Origin: Anaerotruncus colihominis
GTDB lineage: Bacteria > Bacillota > Clostridia > Oscillospirales > Ruminococcaceae
Length of the DNA stretch: 64,000 nt
NCBI RefSeq assembly: GCF_010206195.1
Contig: NZ_VIQT01000010.1
Coordinates: 124,001 to 188,000, forward strand
Direction of reading: 5' to 3'
Under the pieces are notes generated by a model. The model was not told the DNA's origin, did not search any database, and saw only the letters and a list, made by a program, of their open reading frames with translations. Below, one piece after another: positions 7,833-16,850 of the stretch. The translations under genes were made by a program, and so were the position numbers. How positions within the stretch are numbered: the stretch's first letter is position 1; every line of letters begins with the position of its first letter.

Positions 7833-10175
7833 TTAATCTGCCGCCAGCATGGTCATTTTGACCTGTTTTATCTTCCCGGCGGTGAGCCAGCCAAAGGCGA
7901 AGAACAGCAGGACCATCACGCCGCCGGGCAGCAGCGCCGCCCCCAGCCCCAGATGGGAGGAAAAGCTGCTGATGCTCGCCAGGCCCATGGCGGCGGAAAC
8001 CAGCGGGTCGGTGAAAAGCGCCGCCAGAATGGTCCCAACGGCGGCCCCCACAGCGGCGGTCATTCCAAAACGCAGGGCAAAGGCCAGCCGCAGCCGTCTC
8101 GCCGAAAAGCCCATGGACCGGTAGATGGCCATGTCCCGCCGTTCTGCCGCCAGCAGTTTTTCTCCGGTCAGGGCGGTGACAATGAGGATAAAGACAGCGG
8201 CCATTCCGTAAAGAAAAGTGGTGAGGGCATTCATGGCGCTGATGATACCCAACAGCCCCGGCCAGGTGTTCTCGTGAATATGGACATCCCCGCCGTAGGC
8301 GGCTTCCAGTGCCCGGGTGATGGCCCCTTTCTGGCTGGGATCAGCCAGGAAGTAATGCCAGCACCAGAGATTGGGATGGTCGGAACCGATACGCAGGTAT
8401 CCCTCCCGGCTCATGCCGATGGTGGCTCCCATGTCGTTGGCACAGGAATAGATACCGGTGACGGTGAAGTCCTCCCGGCCCCGGTCGCTCCCCGCCGTCA
8501 GGGTATCCCCGATAGTGATACCAAAGTCTGCGGCTACAAATTCCGTGATGACAATTTCGTTTTCTCCCGTACAGGGGCGGCCTTCCAGCAGGTGGAACCG
8601 CTCCGGCTGGTCTATCACATTGGCGGTGTGGTCCACGCCATTCACCGTGACGCCGGGCATGGCCAGGACATAGGTGTCGGTGATTTCCGAATACTGCCGG
8701 ATGGTGGCTTCAAAGTCCTCCCGTGTTAAGCTCCCAAAGGACTGCACCCCAATGTCGTGGTCAGCGGGGTTGAAGGCATCCATCATCCCCTTGCCGTCTG
8801 GCCCCAGCCAGCTGTCCATCCGCCCAATGAGGGATGCGAAGAACACCAGCAGCGCCGCCACCGTCAGGGCCCCCAGATACTGCCCCCACCCGGTGAACAG
8901 CTGCCGCAGGGCCAGGCTCCCGTCCAGCCAGTTCCCGGAAACGCCGGGAAGTCCCTTAATGGAAACCACCCTTTTGTCCCCCTCCCCCCGAATGACCCCC
9001 AAGGGGGTCACCCGGCGCAGCTTTGCCAGCTTCCACAGGAGGAAAGCGGCCAGCAGACCCAGTATCACAGCACAGACCATGAGGCAAAGGGAGAAAGGAA
9101 GCTCCACCGGTATCCGAAAGCCGGTGGTAGTCAGGGTCATCTTCCCCATAAGACCGCTGGCAGCAGGGGCCAGCAGAAGCCCCAGCAGCATCCCCGGCAG
9201 GATGGCCGCAGCATACTGGGCCAGCTGAATATTCCGCAATCCCTCACCGGTGAGCCCCAGGGTTTTCAGGATGCCAAGGTCAACAAAGTCCTGGCGGATA
9301 CTGCTGCCGATCTGGTGGCTCAGCACCGCCATTGCCGCCAAAAGGAGAACCGCCGCAAAGGCTAAAAGAAAGCCGCCAAAGGCATTTTGCAGCACCAGCA
9401 TAAAGCCAAGGATGGCCTCCCGGCTGTGGGCGAATTCGGCGTACCGGGGAAGGCTGGTGGCTCCGTTGACCGCCGCGCTGAAGTCGGCGGCGGTAAGTCC
9501 TTCTTCCGCGGCAAAGAGGTGGAGCATGGCCCCGTCTCTCGCCAGGGTGTCTATCCCGGCGTTTGCCAGAATATTCAGGGCCGCCTGCCGGTCCCTTTCG
9601 CTGATGAGAAATCCCTTCATGCCGATCATCGAACTGCCCATAAAGGGGTCCTCGTACCACCCGGCGATGGTGAGGGTCAGGTTTTTCCCCGACTGGGCGA
9701 TGGGGAAGGTGATTTCGTCCCCAATCTTCGCCCCAAACATGGAAACCAGGGAGGGGGATACAAAGACTGTCCCCGGCTGTATTTCCTCCGGGGGTGGAGC
9801 ATAGCCGGACAGGTCAGCGGTGAAAAATCGATAGCGGTTTTCCTCGGGGCGGTACAAAATCAGCTGCCCCTCGCTATCCGACTCCTGTTCGTTCAACTGA
9901 TAGTTGGTGTGGATAATTTTCTGTTCCTCCACCCGTTTCACCACATCCAGGGCGGCGATTTCTTCAAAAAGACTGTCCGGGGCGTTTGCCACCCAGGCGG
10001 TAACACCCCCGTACCCGGCCCGGTCCAGCTCCAGTTCCAGGTAGCTGCCGGAATTGTGCCATACCGTCAGCACCGTAGAGAGGGACAGGGAAACAAGAAA
10101 AATCAGCAGAAATATCCCCATGAGCCCGCCCCGATGCCGCCGGAGGCTCATCCGCAGCAGTGTCCAAAATTCCAT
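7833..10175 (-). CDS. FtsX-type ABC transporter permease (MacB-like, two FtsX domains)
   Basis: About 780 residues. A first membrane helix ('LLIFLVSLSLSTVLTVW') is followed by a large extracytoplasmic domain, three helices with 'FVDLGILKTLGLTGEGLRNI' (an FtsX loop), a second extracytoplasmic domain with 'DAFNPADHDIGVQSF', and a final three-helix block with 'MAIYRSMGFSARRLRLA'. This is the long permease class with two FtsX domains that pairs with LolD/MacB-type ATPases for export or envelope mechanotransmission. The start at 10175 has a GGGGGG ribosome site six bases upstream; GTG/ATG-type starts to 10193 overlap the ATPase gene. Substrate unknown. Confidence 0.85.
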   Translation of the reverse strand: MEFWTLLRMSLRRHRGGLMGIFLLIFLVSLSLSTVLTVWHNSGSYLELELDRAGYGGVTAWVANAPDSLFEEIAALDVVKRVEEQKIIHTNYQLNEQESDSEGQLILYRPEENRYRFFTADLSGYAPPPEEIQPGTVFVSPSLVSMFGAKIGDEITFPIAQSGKNLTLTIAGWYEDPFMGSSMIGMKGFLISERDRQAALNILANAGIDTLARDGAMLHLFAAEEGLTAADFSAAVNGATSLPRYAEFAHSREAILGFMLVLQNAFGGFLLAFAAVLLLAAMAVLSHQIGSSIRQDFVDLGILKTLGLTGEGLRNIQLAQYAAAILPGMLLGLLLAPAASGLMGKMTLTTTGFRIPVELPFSLCLMVCAVILGLLAAFLLWKLAKLRRVTPLGVIRGEGDKRVVSIKGLPGVSGNWLDGSLALRQLFTGWGQYLGALTVAALLVFFASLIGRMDSWLGPDGKGMMDAFNPADHDIGVQSFGSLTREDFEATIRQYSEITDTYVLAMPGVTVNGVDHTANVIDQPERFHLLEGRPCTGENEIVITEFVAADFGITIGDTLTAGSDRGREDFTVTGIYSCANDMGATIGMSREGYLRIGSDHPNLWCWHYFLADPSQKGAITRALEAAYGGDVHIHENTWPGLLGIISAMNALTTFLYGMAAVFILIVTALTGEKLLAAERRDMAIYRSMGFSARRLRLAFALRFGMTAAVGAAVGTILAALFTDPLVSAAMGLASISSFSSHLGLGAALLPGGVMVLLFFAFGWLTAGKIKQVKMTMLAAD

Positions 10176-10186
10176 CTGTTTCCCCC

Positions 10187-10936
10187 CTACCATTTCAGTG
10201 AGGAGAGCCAGGCGTTGGCATGCTCTTCCCGTTCTTTGTCCGGCTTTTCGTAGGGCGGAAGGATCAATTCGTCCAGTATCTTCCCATCCTCCAGGTAGAG
10301 GATGCGGCTCCCCCGCACCGCCGCCCCCAGGTCGTGGGTCACCATAAGGATGGTCTGGCCCTGTCGGTTCAGATCAGTGAGAAGATCCAGCATCTCCCGG
10401 CTGCTCTGGCGGTTCAGCGCCCCGGTGGGCTCATCGGCAAAGAGAAGGCCGGGGCCGCCGATCATCGCCCTGGCGATGGCCGCCCGCTGAGCCTCTCCAC
10501 CCGAAACATTGGCGGGAAGCCGGTCCTTGGCCCCCTCCACTCCCATCTGCCAGAGAAGATGCTCCGCCCTGGCCCGGACGGTTTTAGGCGGTTCCTTACC
10601 CGCAAGATATCCCGCCACCGCTACATTTTCCAAGAGGGTGAGATTGCTCACCAGATGGGTCTGCTGAAAGACAAAGCCCAATTCCTCCGCCCGCAGCTTT
10701 GCCATCCTGTCCTCCGAAAGCCCGGTGACAGGATGGCCCTTGTAGCGGACCGTCCCGCCAGAAACAGAGTCCATCCCGCTGAGGGCATAAAGGAGGGTAG
10801 ACTTGCCCGCCCCGGAAGGCCCCATGATGACGGTGAAATCTCCGCCGTAAACCGACACCTCCAGGTCGTGGAACAGCTCCCCGCCGCTGGGGAAGGCTTT
10901 GCAGAGGCCGCGCCCCTCTAAAATGGTTTCCTTCAT
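10187..10936 (-). CDS. ABC transporter ATP-binding protein (MacB/LolD class)
   Basis: 249 residues. Walker A 'GPSGAGKSTLL', signature 'VSGGEAQRAAIARA', Walker B 'LLFADEPTGALN' and H-loop 'MVTHDLGAAV'; the 'DEPTGALN' form is typical of MacB/LolD/BceA-type exporters. AGGAGG lies eight bases before the ATG, which overlaps the stop of the adenylate-forming enzyme (ATGA). Its partner is the FtsX-type permease immediately downstream. Confidence 0.92.
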   Translation of the reverse strand: MKETILEGRGLCKAFPSGGELFHDLEVSVYGGDFTVIMGPSGAGKSTLLYALSGMDSVSGGTVRYKGHPVTGLSEDRMAKLRAEELGFVFQQTHLVSNLTLLENVAVAGYLAGKEPPKTVRARAEHLLWQMGVEGAKDRLPANVSGGEAQRAAIARAMIGGPGLLFADEPTGALNRQSSREMLDLLTDLNRQGQTILMVTHDLGAAVRGSRILYLEDGKILDELILPPYEKPDKEREEHANAWLSSLKW

Positions 10937-12300
10937 CCCACATTCCTCCTTTCCCCCTGGGGCAGCGTGAGGATCAGCCGTTTTTTGCCGGTGGCCGGGT
11001 CGGGGCGTATTTCCTCCACAAAGCGGATGGAAAAGGTGAGATAAGAAAGACCCTTTTCCAGCAGGATGCTCCCCATCTGCCGGTGCATCTCGTGAAGAAT
11101 GGCTTCCCGGTTTGCTCCCGGAGCAGTTTCCGCCATCATCTGGAAGGCAGCCGGCCCGGTCTGGCAGAACTGGTAGTCCAGCAGCCCGGGGATACAGAAG
11201 CCCTCAATGGCCAGGGGGTGCAAAAATTCCCGGCGCCCCTCCCCGTCCTCGAACCAGAGGACATCCTCGTTGCGCCCCAAAAGACCCACGGCGCGGGAGA
11301 AGGGATACCGGCCCGATGGCTCCTCAGTAGAGATATGGTCGGTCAGTTTATACCGGATAAGTGGCTGGACGAAGTTATACAGACAGGTGAGATAAAGGCC
11401 GTCCGGCCCCTGCTCGATGATGTTCAGGTCGTCAAAGAGAAGTATCCCCTCTGCCGGGTCCCCTTCCACCCCCAGGGCCAAGGATTCACTGGCCCCGTAG
11501 AAGTTGATGACCTGGGCATAGAGGGCGTCCTCCAGGAATTTTCGCAGGCTAGCCCCCAAGGGCTCCCCGCAGGAGACCACCCGCAGCACCGAAAGGGAGA
11601 CCTCTCCCCGTTGGGCCAGCTCGGCCAAAATCTTGATGGCGGAGGGGTAGCCGATGATGAAATTGGGGCGGTATTCCTTCACCTCTTGTACCCATTGGGA
11701 AAGGGGGGTCTTGATGTCCAGATACCTTTGGCTGGCGCCTACCCCGTCCACACCGTCTCCCACTACCATGGCCCCGCCGTAGCGTCCATCGGTGGCGGCG
11801 ATGTAGAGGATGCGGGGGCGCTCCGCCAGCAGCCGCAGGATCTGGGGCATGGTCATTCCCCACAAAGCCCCCCGGAGGATGCCCAGCAGCATCGTCCCCC
11901 AGGCGGCCTCATCGTAGACAAAGTATCCCGGTTCCCCAGTGCTGCCGGAGGAATGGACCAGGTGGTATTTCCCCAAAAAGGGCCGCCGGTCGGTGGTGTT
12001 ATGGGCGTCAAAGCGGCGCAGCTCCGCTTGCCGGAGGTCCGGGACAGTGACCAGGCGGTCAAAGTGTTCCAGCAGGGCGGCTTTGTCCATGGTGGGAAAG
12101 GCGGAGAGGGGGGCAGTATCCAACGTTTCCGCCGTGATCCCCGCTTTTTCAAAGGCCTCCCGGTAGTAGGGGGAATGCTCCCAGGCGTAACGGAGGAGCC
12201 GCCGCAGCTTCTTCTGTTGTATCGATTGGAGCTTGGCGGGAGAAAGTCTTTCATTTCGCTTTAGCCCCAAAAGGTTCCAAAGGGTGCGGGGAATGTTCAT
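10933..12300 (-). CDS. PaaK-like adenylate-forming enzyme
   Basis: About 455 residues. Motifs of the phenylacetate-CoA ligase / coenzyme F390 synthetase / CapK branch of the ANL superfamily are visible: 'HSSGSTGEPGYF' (nucleotide loop), 'YGASESLALG', 'PLIRYKLTDHI' (the ribose-binding Asp region) and the C-terminal 'DPATGKKRLILT'. Such enzymes activate a carboxylic acid with ATP, often transferring it to CoA or an amine. AAGGAGG precedes the ATG at 12300. It sits between an Ntn-type amidase and an ABC exporter, so it may make or modify an acyl product that is exported; this is an inference. Substrate unknown. Confidence 0.8.
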   Translation of the reverse strand: MNIPRTLWNLLGLKRNERLSPAKLQSIQQKKLRRLLRYAWEHSPYYREAFEKAGITAETLDTAPLSAFPTMDKAALLEHFDRLVTVPDLRQAELRRFDAHNTTDRRPFLGKYHLVHSSGSTGEPGYFVYDEAAWGTMLLGILRGALWGMTMPQILRLLAERPRILYIAATDGRYGGAMVVGDGVDGVGASQRYLDIKTPLSQWVQEVKEYRPNFIIGYPSAIKILAELAQRGEVSLSVLRVVSCGEPLGASLRKFLEDALYAQVINFYGASESLALGVEGDPAEGILLFDDLNIIEQGPDGLYLTCLYNFVQPLIRYKLTDHISTEEPSGRYPFSRAVGLLGRNEDVLWFEDGEGRREFLHPLAIEGFCIPGLLDYQFCQTGPAAFQMMAETAPGANREAILHEMHRQMGSILLEKGLSYLTFSIRFVEEIRPDPATGKKRLILTLPQGERRNVG

Positions 12301-12313
12301 GTTGTCGTCCTCC

Positions 12314-13510
12314 TTACAACAGGGCAAAAAGCCAGCTGTTTTCGTAATTTTCCCGGTGGTAGTACTGGGCGGTTTTGGCGGTGAGGTCAAAGACGATGCT
12401 CCATTCGGTGGACTCAAACTCCCCGAAATTCCCCTTGCTGACGCTGGAGAGGGCGTCCCGGATGTCCTCCGAAGTAAAAGTGTCCTTTTCCTCCAACAGC
12501 CCGGTCAATATCTCGTACCGGGTGTGGGACTGGCTGGTACCGATGCCGTATTTCTCCCCGGGGGTGAGGTAGAAGTTGGTCACTGCAGAGGTTTCGATGA
12601 CGCTCATCTCGTTCCCGATGTATTCCACCACTACACTACGGCCGGTGTTGTCCGCCAGGGCCAGATGTACCATCAACCCCATAGAGGCGTGGAAATCGTA
12701 CTGCCGGAGCAGTTCTAACGCCTCCTCTACGGTGGCGGCCTTGTCCAGCAGCAGCCGGACGGCGGTTGTGGTGGTGATACCGGGCTTACCGGTGTTCTGA
12801 TTGATGGTGGCGTTGTCCTGAATCATGTTTACCGATACCGCCAACCCTTTTTCGTTCATCCCATCCAAGGGGGCGTAGAGGGCTGCCAATGTCCGCACCT
12901 GGTCCAGCTTGAGAGCGGTATCCATCATCCCCCCTGCCCCCATGGTGATGAAGTCCATATTGACAGTGGAAAGGGATGCGTAGCCGTTTTCCGGGTGGGA
13001 CTCCACCACCATTGCCTCGCAAGCGTTCCAATCAAAGTTGCGACCAAAGAGGACGCCGCCGTCAGGGCTGCCCACTGCGATGGTGCTGCACCCAAAGATA
13101 TTCCCCAAAAAGTCCAGCCCCAGCTCCCAAATGAGGTTTTCTGCCAGGTACTGCACCACCTCCCGGTCGGAGGATGCGCCGCCCTGTTCCAAGAAGCCGT
13201 CAAAGCCGCAATCCCCGTCATACCGGACGGCGGAAAGGCCGGGCTCCAGCTCCGTGATTTTTGTGGTGATGGAAATGGCGTCTGCCGGAGGAGCCTCCGG
13301 CTGGGGCACCAAAGCCTCGCTTTCCGGGATGGGGGCCGTTTGGCTGTCAGAAGAATTGTTGGACGGAGGGGAAGTCTGAGATGCACTCTGTCCACCAGAG
13401 CCGCTATTGGCTGAAGCCGGAGACTGGGGTGCGGCCTGTCCGCCACCGCAGCCTGTCAGAAGCAAGGAGCAGGTCAAAAACAGGCTGAACAAGGAAAGTC
13501 CTTTTTTCAT
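12314..13510 (-). CDS. linear amide C-N hydrolase (choloylglycine hydrolase-like) lipoprotein
   Basis: About 398 residues. Lipobox LLTGC, a Ser/Gln-rich linker to about residue 75, then an Ntn-hydrolase domain. The probable nucleophile is the Cys of 'FGCSTIAVGSPDG', followed by 'GVLFGRNFDWN', both hallmarks of the bile-salt hydrolase/penicillin V acylase superfamily; 'PLDGMNEKGLAVSVN' and 'YLTPGEKYGIG' fit the later strands. Unlike cytosolic bile salt hydrolases this one is surface anchored, and its Cys is internal, so the usual exposed N-terminal Cys would need processing. Substrates could be N-acyl amino acids, bile salts or signalling amides. First gene of the operon opposite the LysR regulator. 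Confidence 0.8.
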   Translation of the reverse strand: MKKGLSLFSLFLTCSLLLTGCGGGQAAPQSPASANSGSGGQSASQTSPPSNNSSDSQTAPIPESEALVPQPEAPPADAISITTKITELEPGLSAVRYDGDCGFDGFLEQGGASSDREVVQYLAENLIWELGLDFLGNIFGCSTIAVGSPDGGVLFGRNFDWNACEAMVVESHPENGYASLSTVNMDFITMGAGGMMDTALKLDQVRTLAALYAPLDGMNEKGLAVSVNMIQDNATINQNTGKPGITTTTAVRLLLDKAATVEEALELLRQYDFHASMGLMVHLALADNTGRSVVVEYIGNEMSVIETSAVTNFYLTPGEKYGIGTSQSHTRYEILTGLLEEKDTFTSEDIRDALSSVSKGNFGEFESTEWSIVFDLTAKTAQYYHRENYENSWLFALL

Positions 13511-13546
13511 GGGGCTTGATCCTCCCATAAGATTGGTTGTGTTTTT

Positions 13547-13591
13547 ATGATAGCATGAGAAAAATCAAATAACAAATTCTTATCTTAAATA
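13547..13591 (-). promoter_or_regulatory. promoter and probable LysR operator of the amidase operon
   Basis: Minus strand: -35 TTGTTA (13575-13570), 17-bp spacer, -10 TATCAT (13552-13547). Plus-strand bases 13567-13591 match the site at 7782-7806 (20 of 25), with identical placement relative to the -10 box. Confidence 0.6.
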
Positions 13592-13602
13592 CTTGTTTAT
13601 GT

Positions 13603-13631
13603 TCGACAGGCATAGCAACTTGTGCTATACT
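13603..13631 (+). promoter_or_regulatory. promoter of the LysR gene
   Basis: TCGACA (13603-13608), 17-bp spacer, TATACT (13626-13631). It is divergent from the amidase promoter and next to the shared operator, the usual arrangement for an autoregulated LysR gene. Confidence 0.5.
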
Positions 13632-13654
13632 GACAATATTGGAGGTGGTTCCTT

Positions 13655-14536
13655 ATGGAATTTCGCGTATTGCAATACTTTCTGGCGGTGGCCAGGGAGC
13701 AGAGTCTTTCCAGGGCGGCGGAGTATCTGCATCTCTCCCAGCCCACCCTCTCCCGGCAGTTAAAGGACCTGGAGGACGAGCTGGGCAAGCAGCTTTTTAC
13801 CCGAAGCAACAAGGGCATCGCCCTCACCGAGGAGGGGATGATCCTCCGCAAGCGGGCGGAGGAGATCGTCCAGCTGATGAAAAAGACCGAGGACGAGATC
13901 ACCCTTTCCGATGAAGCTGTCTCCGGGGATGTCTACATCGGGGCGGGGGAATCGGATGTGAACCGCCTTTTGGGCCGGGCGGCCTATGAGTTGCAGGAGC
14001 GCTATCCGGGCATCTGCTACCATATCTCCAGCGGCAACGCCGTCTTTGTTCTGGAGCAGCTGGACCGGGGCCTCATTGATTTCGGGCTGGTGTACAGCTC
14101 GGTGGATCATGCCAAGTATGAGTCTATCCAGCTGCCCTTTCCCGACATCTTCGGTGTGCTGATGCGCCGGGACTCGGAGCTGGCTGAGCGTGCATTTATC
14201 ACCCTGGAGAACCTTCGGGACAAGCCCCTCATCGTTTCGGCCCAGGAGCGCCAGGAGGGCTGGCAGATCCTTCGGAATCTTTCGGAGGACCCTTCCAAAC
14301 TCAATGTAGTGGCCACCTACACCCTGCTGTATAACGGCTCCCTCCTGGTGGCGGAGGGGCTGGGGTACGCCGTCTGCTTCGACAGGCTCATCAACACCGA
14401 GGGGACAAACCTCTGTTTTCGTCCCCTGCGCCCCGCCTTTGAGGTAACGGCCAGTATGATTTGGAAGAAGTACCAGTTGCTCTCTAAGCCCGCCCAGAAG
14501 TTTTTGGAGAAGATGGGGGAGTTGTGCGGGGCATAG
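13655..14536 (+). CDS. LysR family transcriptional regulator
   Basis: 293 residues, the family's normal length. The N-terminal winged helix-turn-helix reads 'EFRVLQYFLAVAREQSLSRA' then 'AEYLHLSQPTLSRQLKDLED'; the rest is the periplasmic-binding-like effector domain (about residues 90-293). GGAGGTGG precedes the ATG. It is transcribed away from the amidase-ligase-ABC operon. The operator-like sequence between them recurs at 7782-7806, so it probably controls that operon and the cyclophilin-like lipoprotein operon. Effector unknown. Confidence 0.92.
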   Translation: MEFRVLQYFLAVAREQSLSRAAEYLHLSQPTLSRQLKDLEDELGKQLFTRSNKGIALTEEGMILRKRAEEIVQLMKKTEDEITLSDEAVSGDVYIGAGESDVNRLLGRAAYELQERYPGICYHISSGNAVFVLEQLDRGLIDFGLVYSSVDHAKYESIQLPFPDIFGVLMRRDSELAERAFITLENLRDKPLIVSAQERQEGWQILRNLSEDPSKLNVVATYTLLYNGSLLVAEGLGYAVCFDRLINTEGTNLCFRPLRPAFEVTASMIWKKYQLLSKPAQKFLEKMGELCGA

Positions 14537-14581
14537 CAAAGGCCCAGGTTCCCCGATGATGGGAAGCCCTGGGCCTTTTGC
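14536..14581. terminator. bidirectional terminator
   Basis: GCAAAGGCCCAGG pairs with CCTGGGCCTTTTGC around a 19-base loop, between the converging LysR gene (+) and aldo/keto reductase gene (-). Confidence 0.8.
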
Positions 14582-14592
14582 ACCGGCGGATG

Positions 14593-15720
14593 TTACCCGC
14601 CAAAATGTTGGGACACCGCTTTCAGATGTTCGATAATGGGCAGATGCTGGGGACACATCTCCTCACACTGGCCACAGCCAATACAGTCCCCGGCCTTGCC
14701 GAATTTTTTCGTCAAATTCTCGTAGTTGGTGAAATTCACCGTCCAACCCTTTTCCTCCAGATGTTCCCGCATATCCTCGTTGTAGAGGGAGAAATACTGG
14801 GGGATGGCGATTTTCTGGGGGCAGCCCTCGGTGCAGTAGGAGCAGCCGGTGCAGGGAACGGCGATCTGGGCATTGATCAGCTCCGCCGCCTTTACTGTCA
14901 GGGCTTTTTCCTCCTCGGTCAGCGGCTGGAAGTTCTCCATAAAGCGGAGATTATCCTCCATCTGGTTGAGACTGCTCATGCCGGAAAGCACCATCATCAC
15001 CCCCGGCAGGCTGGCGGCGAACCGGATGGCCCAGGAGGCGGGGGAAGCGTCCTGGGTATGCTCCCGGAACAGCATCTCCACCTCTGTAGGCACCCTGGCC
15101 AGGGTGCCGCCCTTCACCGGCTCCATAACAATGACCGGCTTGCCGTGCTTCACCGCAGTTTCATAGCAGCGTCGGGACTGGATCCACTGGCTTTCCCAAT
15201 CCAGGTAGTTGATTTGAAGCTGGACAAACTCGATAAAGGGATACTTTGTCAGGATCTCATCCAGCATCTCCGGGCCGGCATGAAAGGAGATGCCGATGGT
15301 TTTCATCAGCCCCTGCTCCTTCTTCTCCTTGAGCCAGTGGAAGCAGTCGAACTGCTCATATTTGGGGTAGCTGCCCTCCTCAATGCCGTGGAGCATATAG
15401 TAATCGAAATAGCCCGCACCGGTCTTTTCTAGCTGCTCCCGGAGTATCTTGTCCCGGTCCTCCAGGGAATTGAAAAAGCCGTTGTGCAGCTTGGTAGCCA
15501 GAGTAAAGCTGTCCCTGGGGTAACGATCCACCAAGACCGTTTTGGCTGTGGCTTCGCTGTTAAAGCCGCAGTACATCCAGGCGGTATCAAAGTAGGTAAA
15601 GCCCTTTGATAGAAACAGGTCTACCATCTTTTTGACCTGTTCTATGTCGATGTCCCCAGCGTTGGCGGGGTCGTTTGTGGGCAGGCGCATCAGGCCGAAG
15701 CCCAGCTTTTTGGCGTTCAT
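14593..15720 (-). CDS. aldo/keto reductase with C-terminal 2[4Fe-4S] ferredoxin domain
   Basis: 375 residues. An aldo/keto reductase barrel with the catalytic set Asp/Tyr ('YFDTAWMYCG'), Lys ('LATKLHNG') and His ('YMLHGIE') is followed from about residue 280 by 'CTGCSYCTEGCPQ' and 'CIGCGQCEEMCPQH', two clusters for [4Fe-4S] centres. Members of this group are common in anaerobes and probably pass electrons between ferredoxin-like centres and NAD(P)H or a carbonyl substrate; substrates are mostly unknown. AGGAGG seven bases before the ATG at 15720 fixes the start. Likely cotranscribed with the second reductase and the flavoprotein upstream. Confidence 0.9.
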   Translation of the reverse strand: MNAKKLGFGLMRLPTNDPANAGDIDIEQVKKMVDLFLSKGFTYFDTAWMYCGFNSEATAKTVLVDRYPRDSFTLATKLHNGFFNSLEDRDKILREQLEKTGAGYFDYYMLHGIEEGSYPKYEQFDCFHWLKEKKEQGLMKTIGISFHAGPEMLDEILTKYPFIEFVQLQINYLDWESQWIQSRRCYETAVKHGKPVIVMEPVKGGTLARVPTEVEMLFREHTQDASPASWAIRFAASLPGVMMVLSGMSSLNQMEDNLRFMENFQPLTEEEKALTVKAAELINAQIAVPCTGCSYCTEGCPQKIAIPQYFSLYNEDMREHLEEKGWTVNFTNYENLTKKFGKAGDCIGCGQCEEMCPQHLPIIEHLKAVSQHFGG

Positions 15721-15741
15721 GGAAAACCCTCCTGACAATAT

Positions 15742-16836
15742 TTATTTTGAAAAATACTCTGCGATCTCAACCATACGGCTTTCCTGTTTTACATGGAAGG
15801 GACAACGGCTTTCACAGTGTCCGCATTTTACGCAATCACCGGCATGGAGGGGCAGCTTGTCATAGTGTCCCTTTGCCATCTCGTCTCCGGCCAGTGCTAA
15901 ATCGTAATATTTATTGATAAGGCCCACATTCAGCCCCATAGAACAGGGCTGGCAGTGGTTGCAGTAGACACAGACCCCTTCCGCAGTAGCCAGGGTAAAT
16001 TCCCCAATGATGGAGTAATCCCGTTCTTCCCGGGTGGCGGCCACATAGCGCAAAACCGTATGCAGATCCTCCAAGCTGCGGACACCCGGCAGAACCGTCA
16101 TCACAGCGGGACGGTCCAGGGCATACTGGATACACTGGGTATGGATCAGGGTGCGCTTAAATAAAGAGGTTTTTTCATCCAGCAGCTGTCCGCCTGCAAA
16201 GGGCTTCATCACCGAGATGCCCACCCCTTCTTTTTCACAGTCCCAGTAAAGCCGGGCGCGCTCCGCTACTTCTCCTTTGCCATATTCACCCTTCTGGTAA
16301 TCATAGGCCGGATTGATACTGAACATAAACAGGTTGATAAGCCCGGTATCCAGGAGCTGTCGGGCGATGCCGGGATCATGGGAGGAAAAGCCCAGGTGCC
16401 GGACTTTCCCCTCCGCCTTCAGAAACTTCATATAATCCCACAGCCCGCCGGGAGCTAATACCTTATCCAGATCCTCCTGGTCATCAGTACAGTGGATAAA
16501 GCCAAAATCGGTATAGTCGGTGCCTACTGTCCGCAAATTCCAGGCGAACTGCTCTTTGATTTCCTCCAGTTCTCTGGTCCAGCCGTATTTCCCGCCCGCA
16601 TACACCGCGCCGAAGTGCATCTGCGTGAGTATCTTGTCCCTGCGCCCGGCAAAAGCCTGGGCATAGGCATAGAAGGGCGCCTGAATGGACGGCGCCATGT
16701 CAAAGAAATTGATGCCGCTTTGGATGGCAGTATCTAAAATTTTTGTAGACTGCTCCACATCTTCCGGCAAGCTACCTGCCCCTAAGCCTATCGTGCTGAT
16801 TTTTTCCCCTCCATGAGGCAAGGTTCTGTATTCCAT
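15742..16836 (-). CDS. second ferredoxin-type aldo/keto reductase, atypical active site
   Basis: About 364 residues with the same architecture as its neighbour: barrel plus 'CVYCNHCQPCSMGL' and 'CVKCGHCESRCPFH' cluster motifs near the end. The catalytic region differs: 'FFDMAPSIQAPFYAYAQ' lacks the usual DTAxxYG spacing, and 'KILTQMHFG' has Gln where the catalytic Lys is expected; His is kept in 'GFIHCTDD'. It may use a changed mechanism or be mainly an electron-transfer partner. Start at 16836 chosen for the GGGGG site; an ATG at 16854 overlaps the flavoprotein stop. Confidence 0.85.
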   Translation of the reverse strand: MEYRTLPHGGEKISTIGLGAGSLPEDVEQSTKILDTAIQSGINFFDMAPSIQAPFYAYAQAFAGRRDKILTQMHFGAVYAGGKYGWTRELEEIKEQFAWNLRTVGTDYTDFGFIHCTDDQEDLDKVLAPGGLWDYMKFLKAEGKVRHLGFSSHDPGIARQLLDTGLINLFMFSINPAYDYQKGEYGKGEVAERARLYWDCEKEGVGISVMKPFAGGQLLDEKTSLFKRTLIHTQCIQYALDRPAVMTVLPGVRSLEDLHTVLRYVAATREERDYSIIGEFTLATAEGVCVYCNHCQPCSMGLNVGLINKYYDLALAGDEMAKGHYDKLPLHAGDCVKCGHCESRCPFHVKQESRMVEIAEYFSK

Positions 16837-16850
16837 CTTATTTCCCCCGA

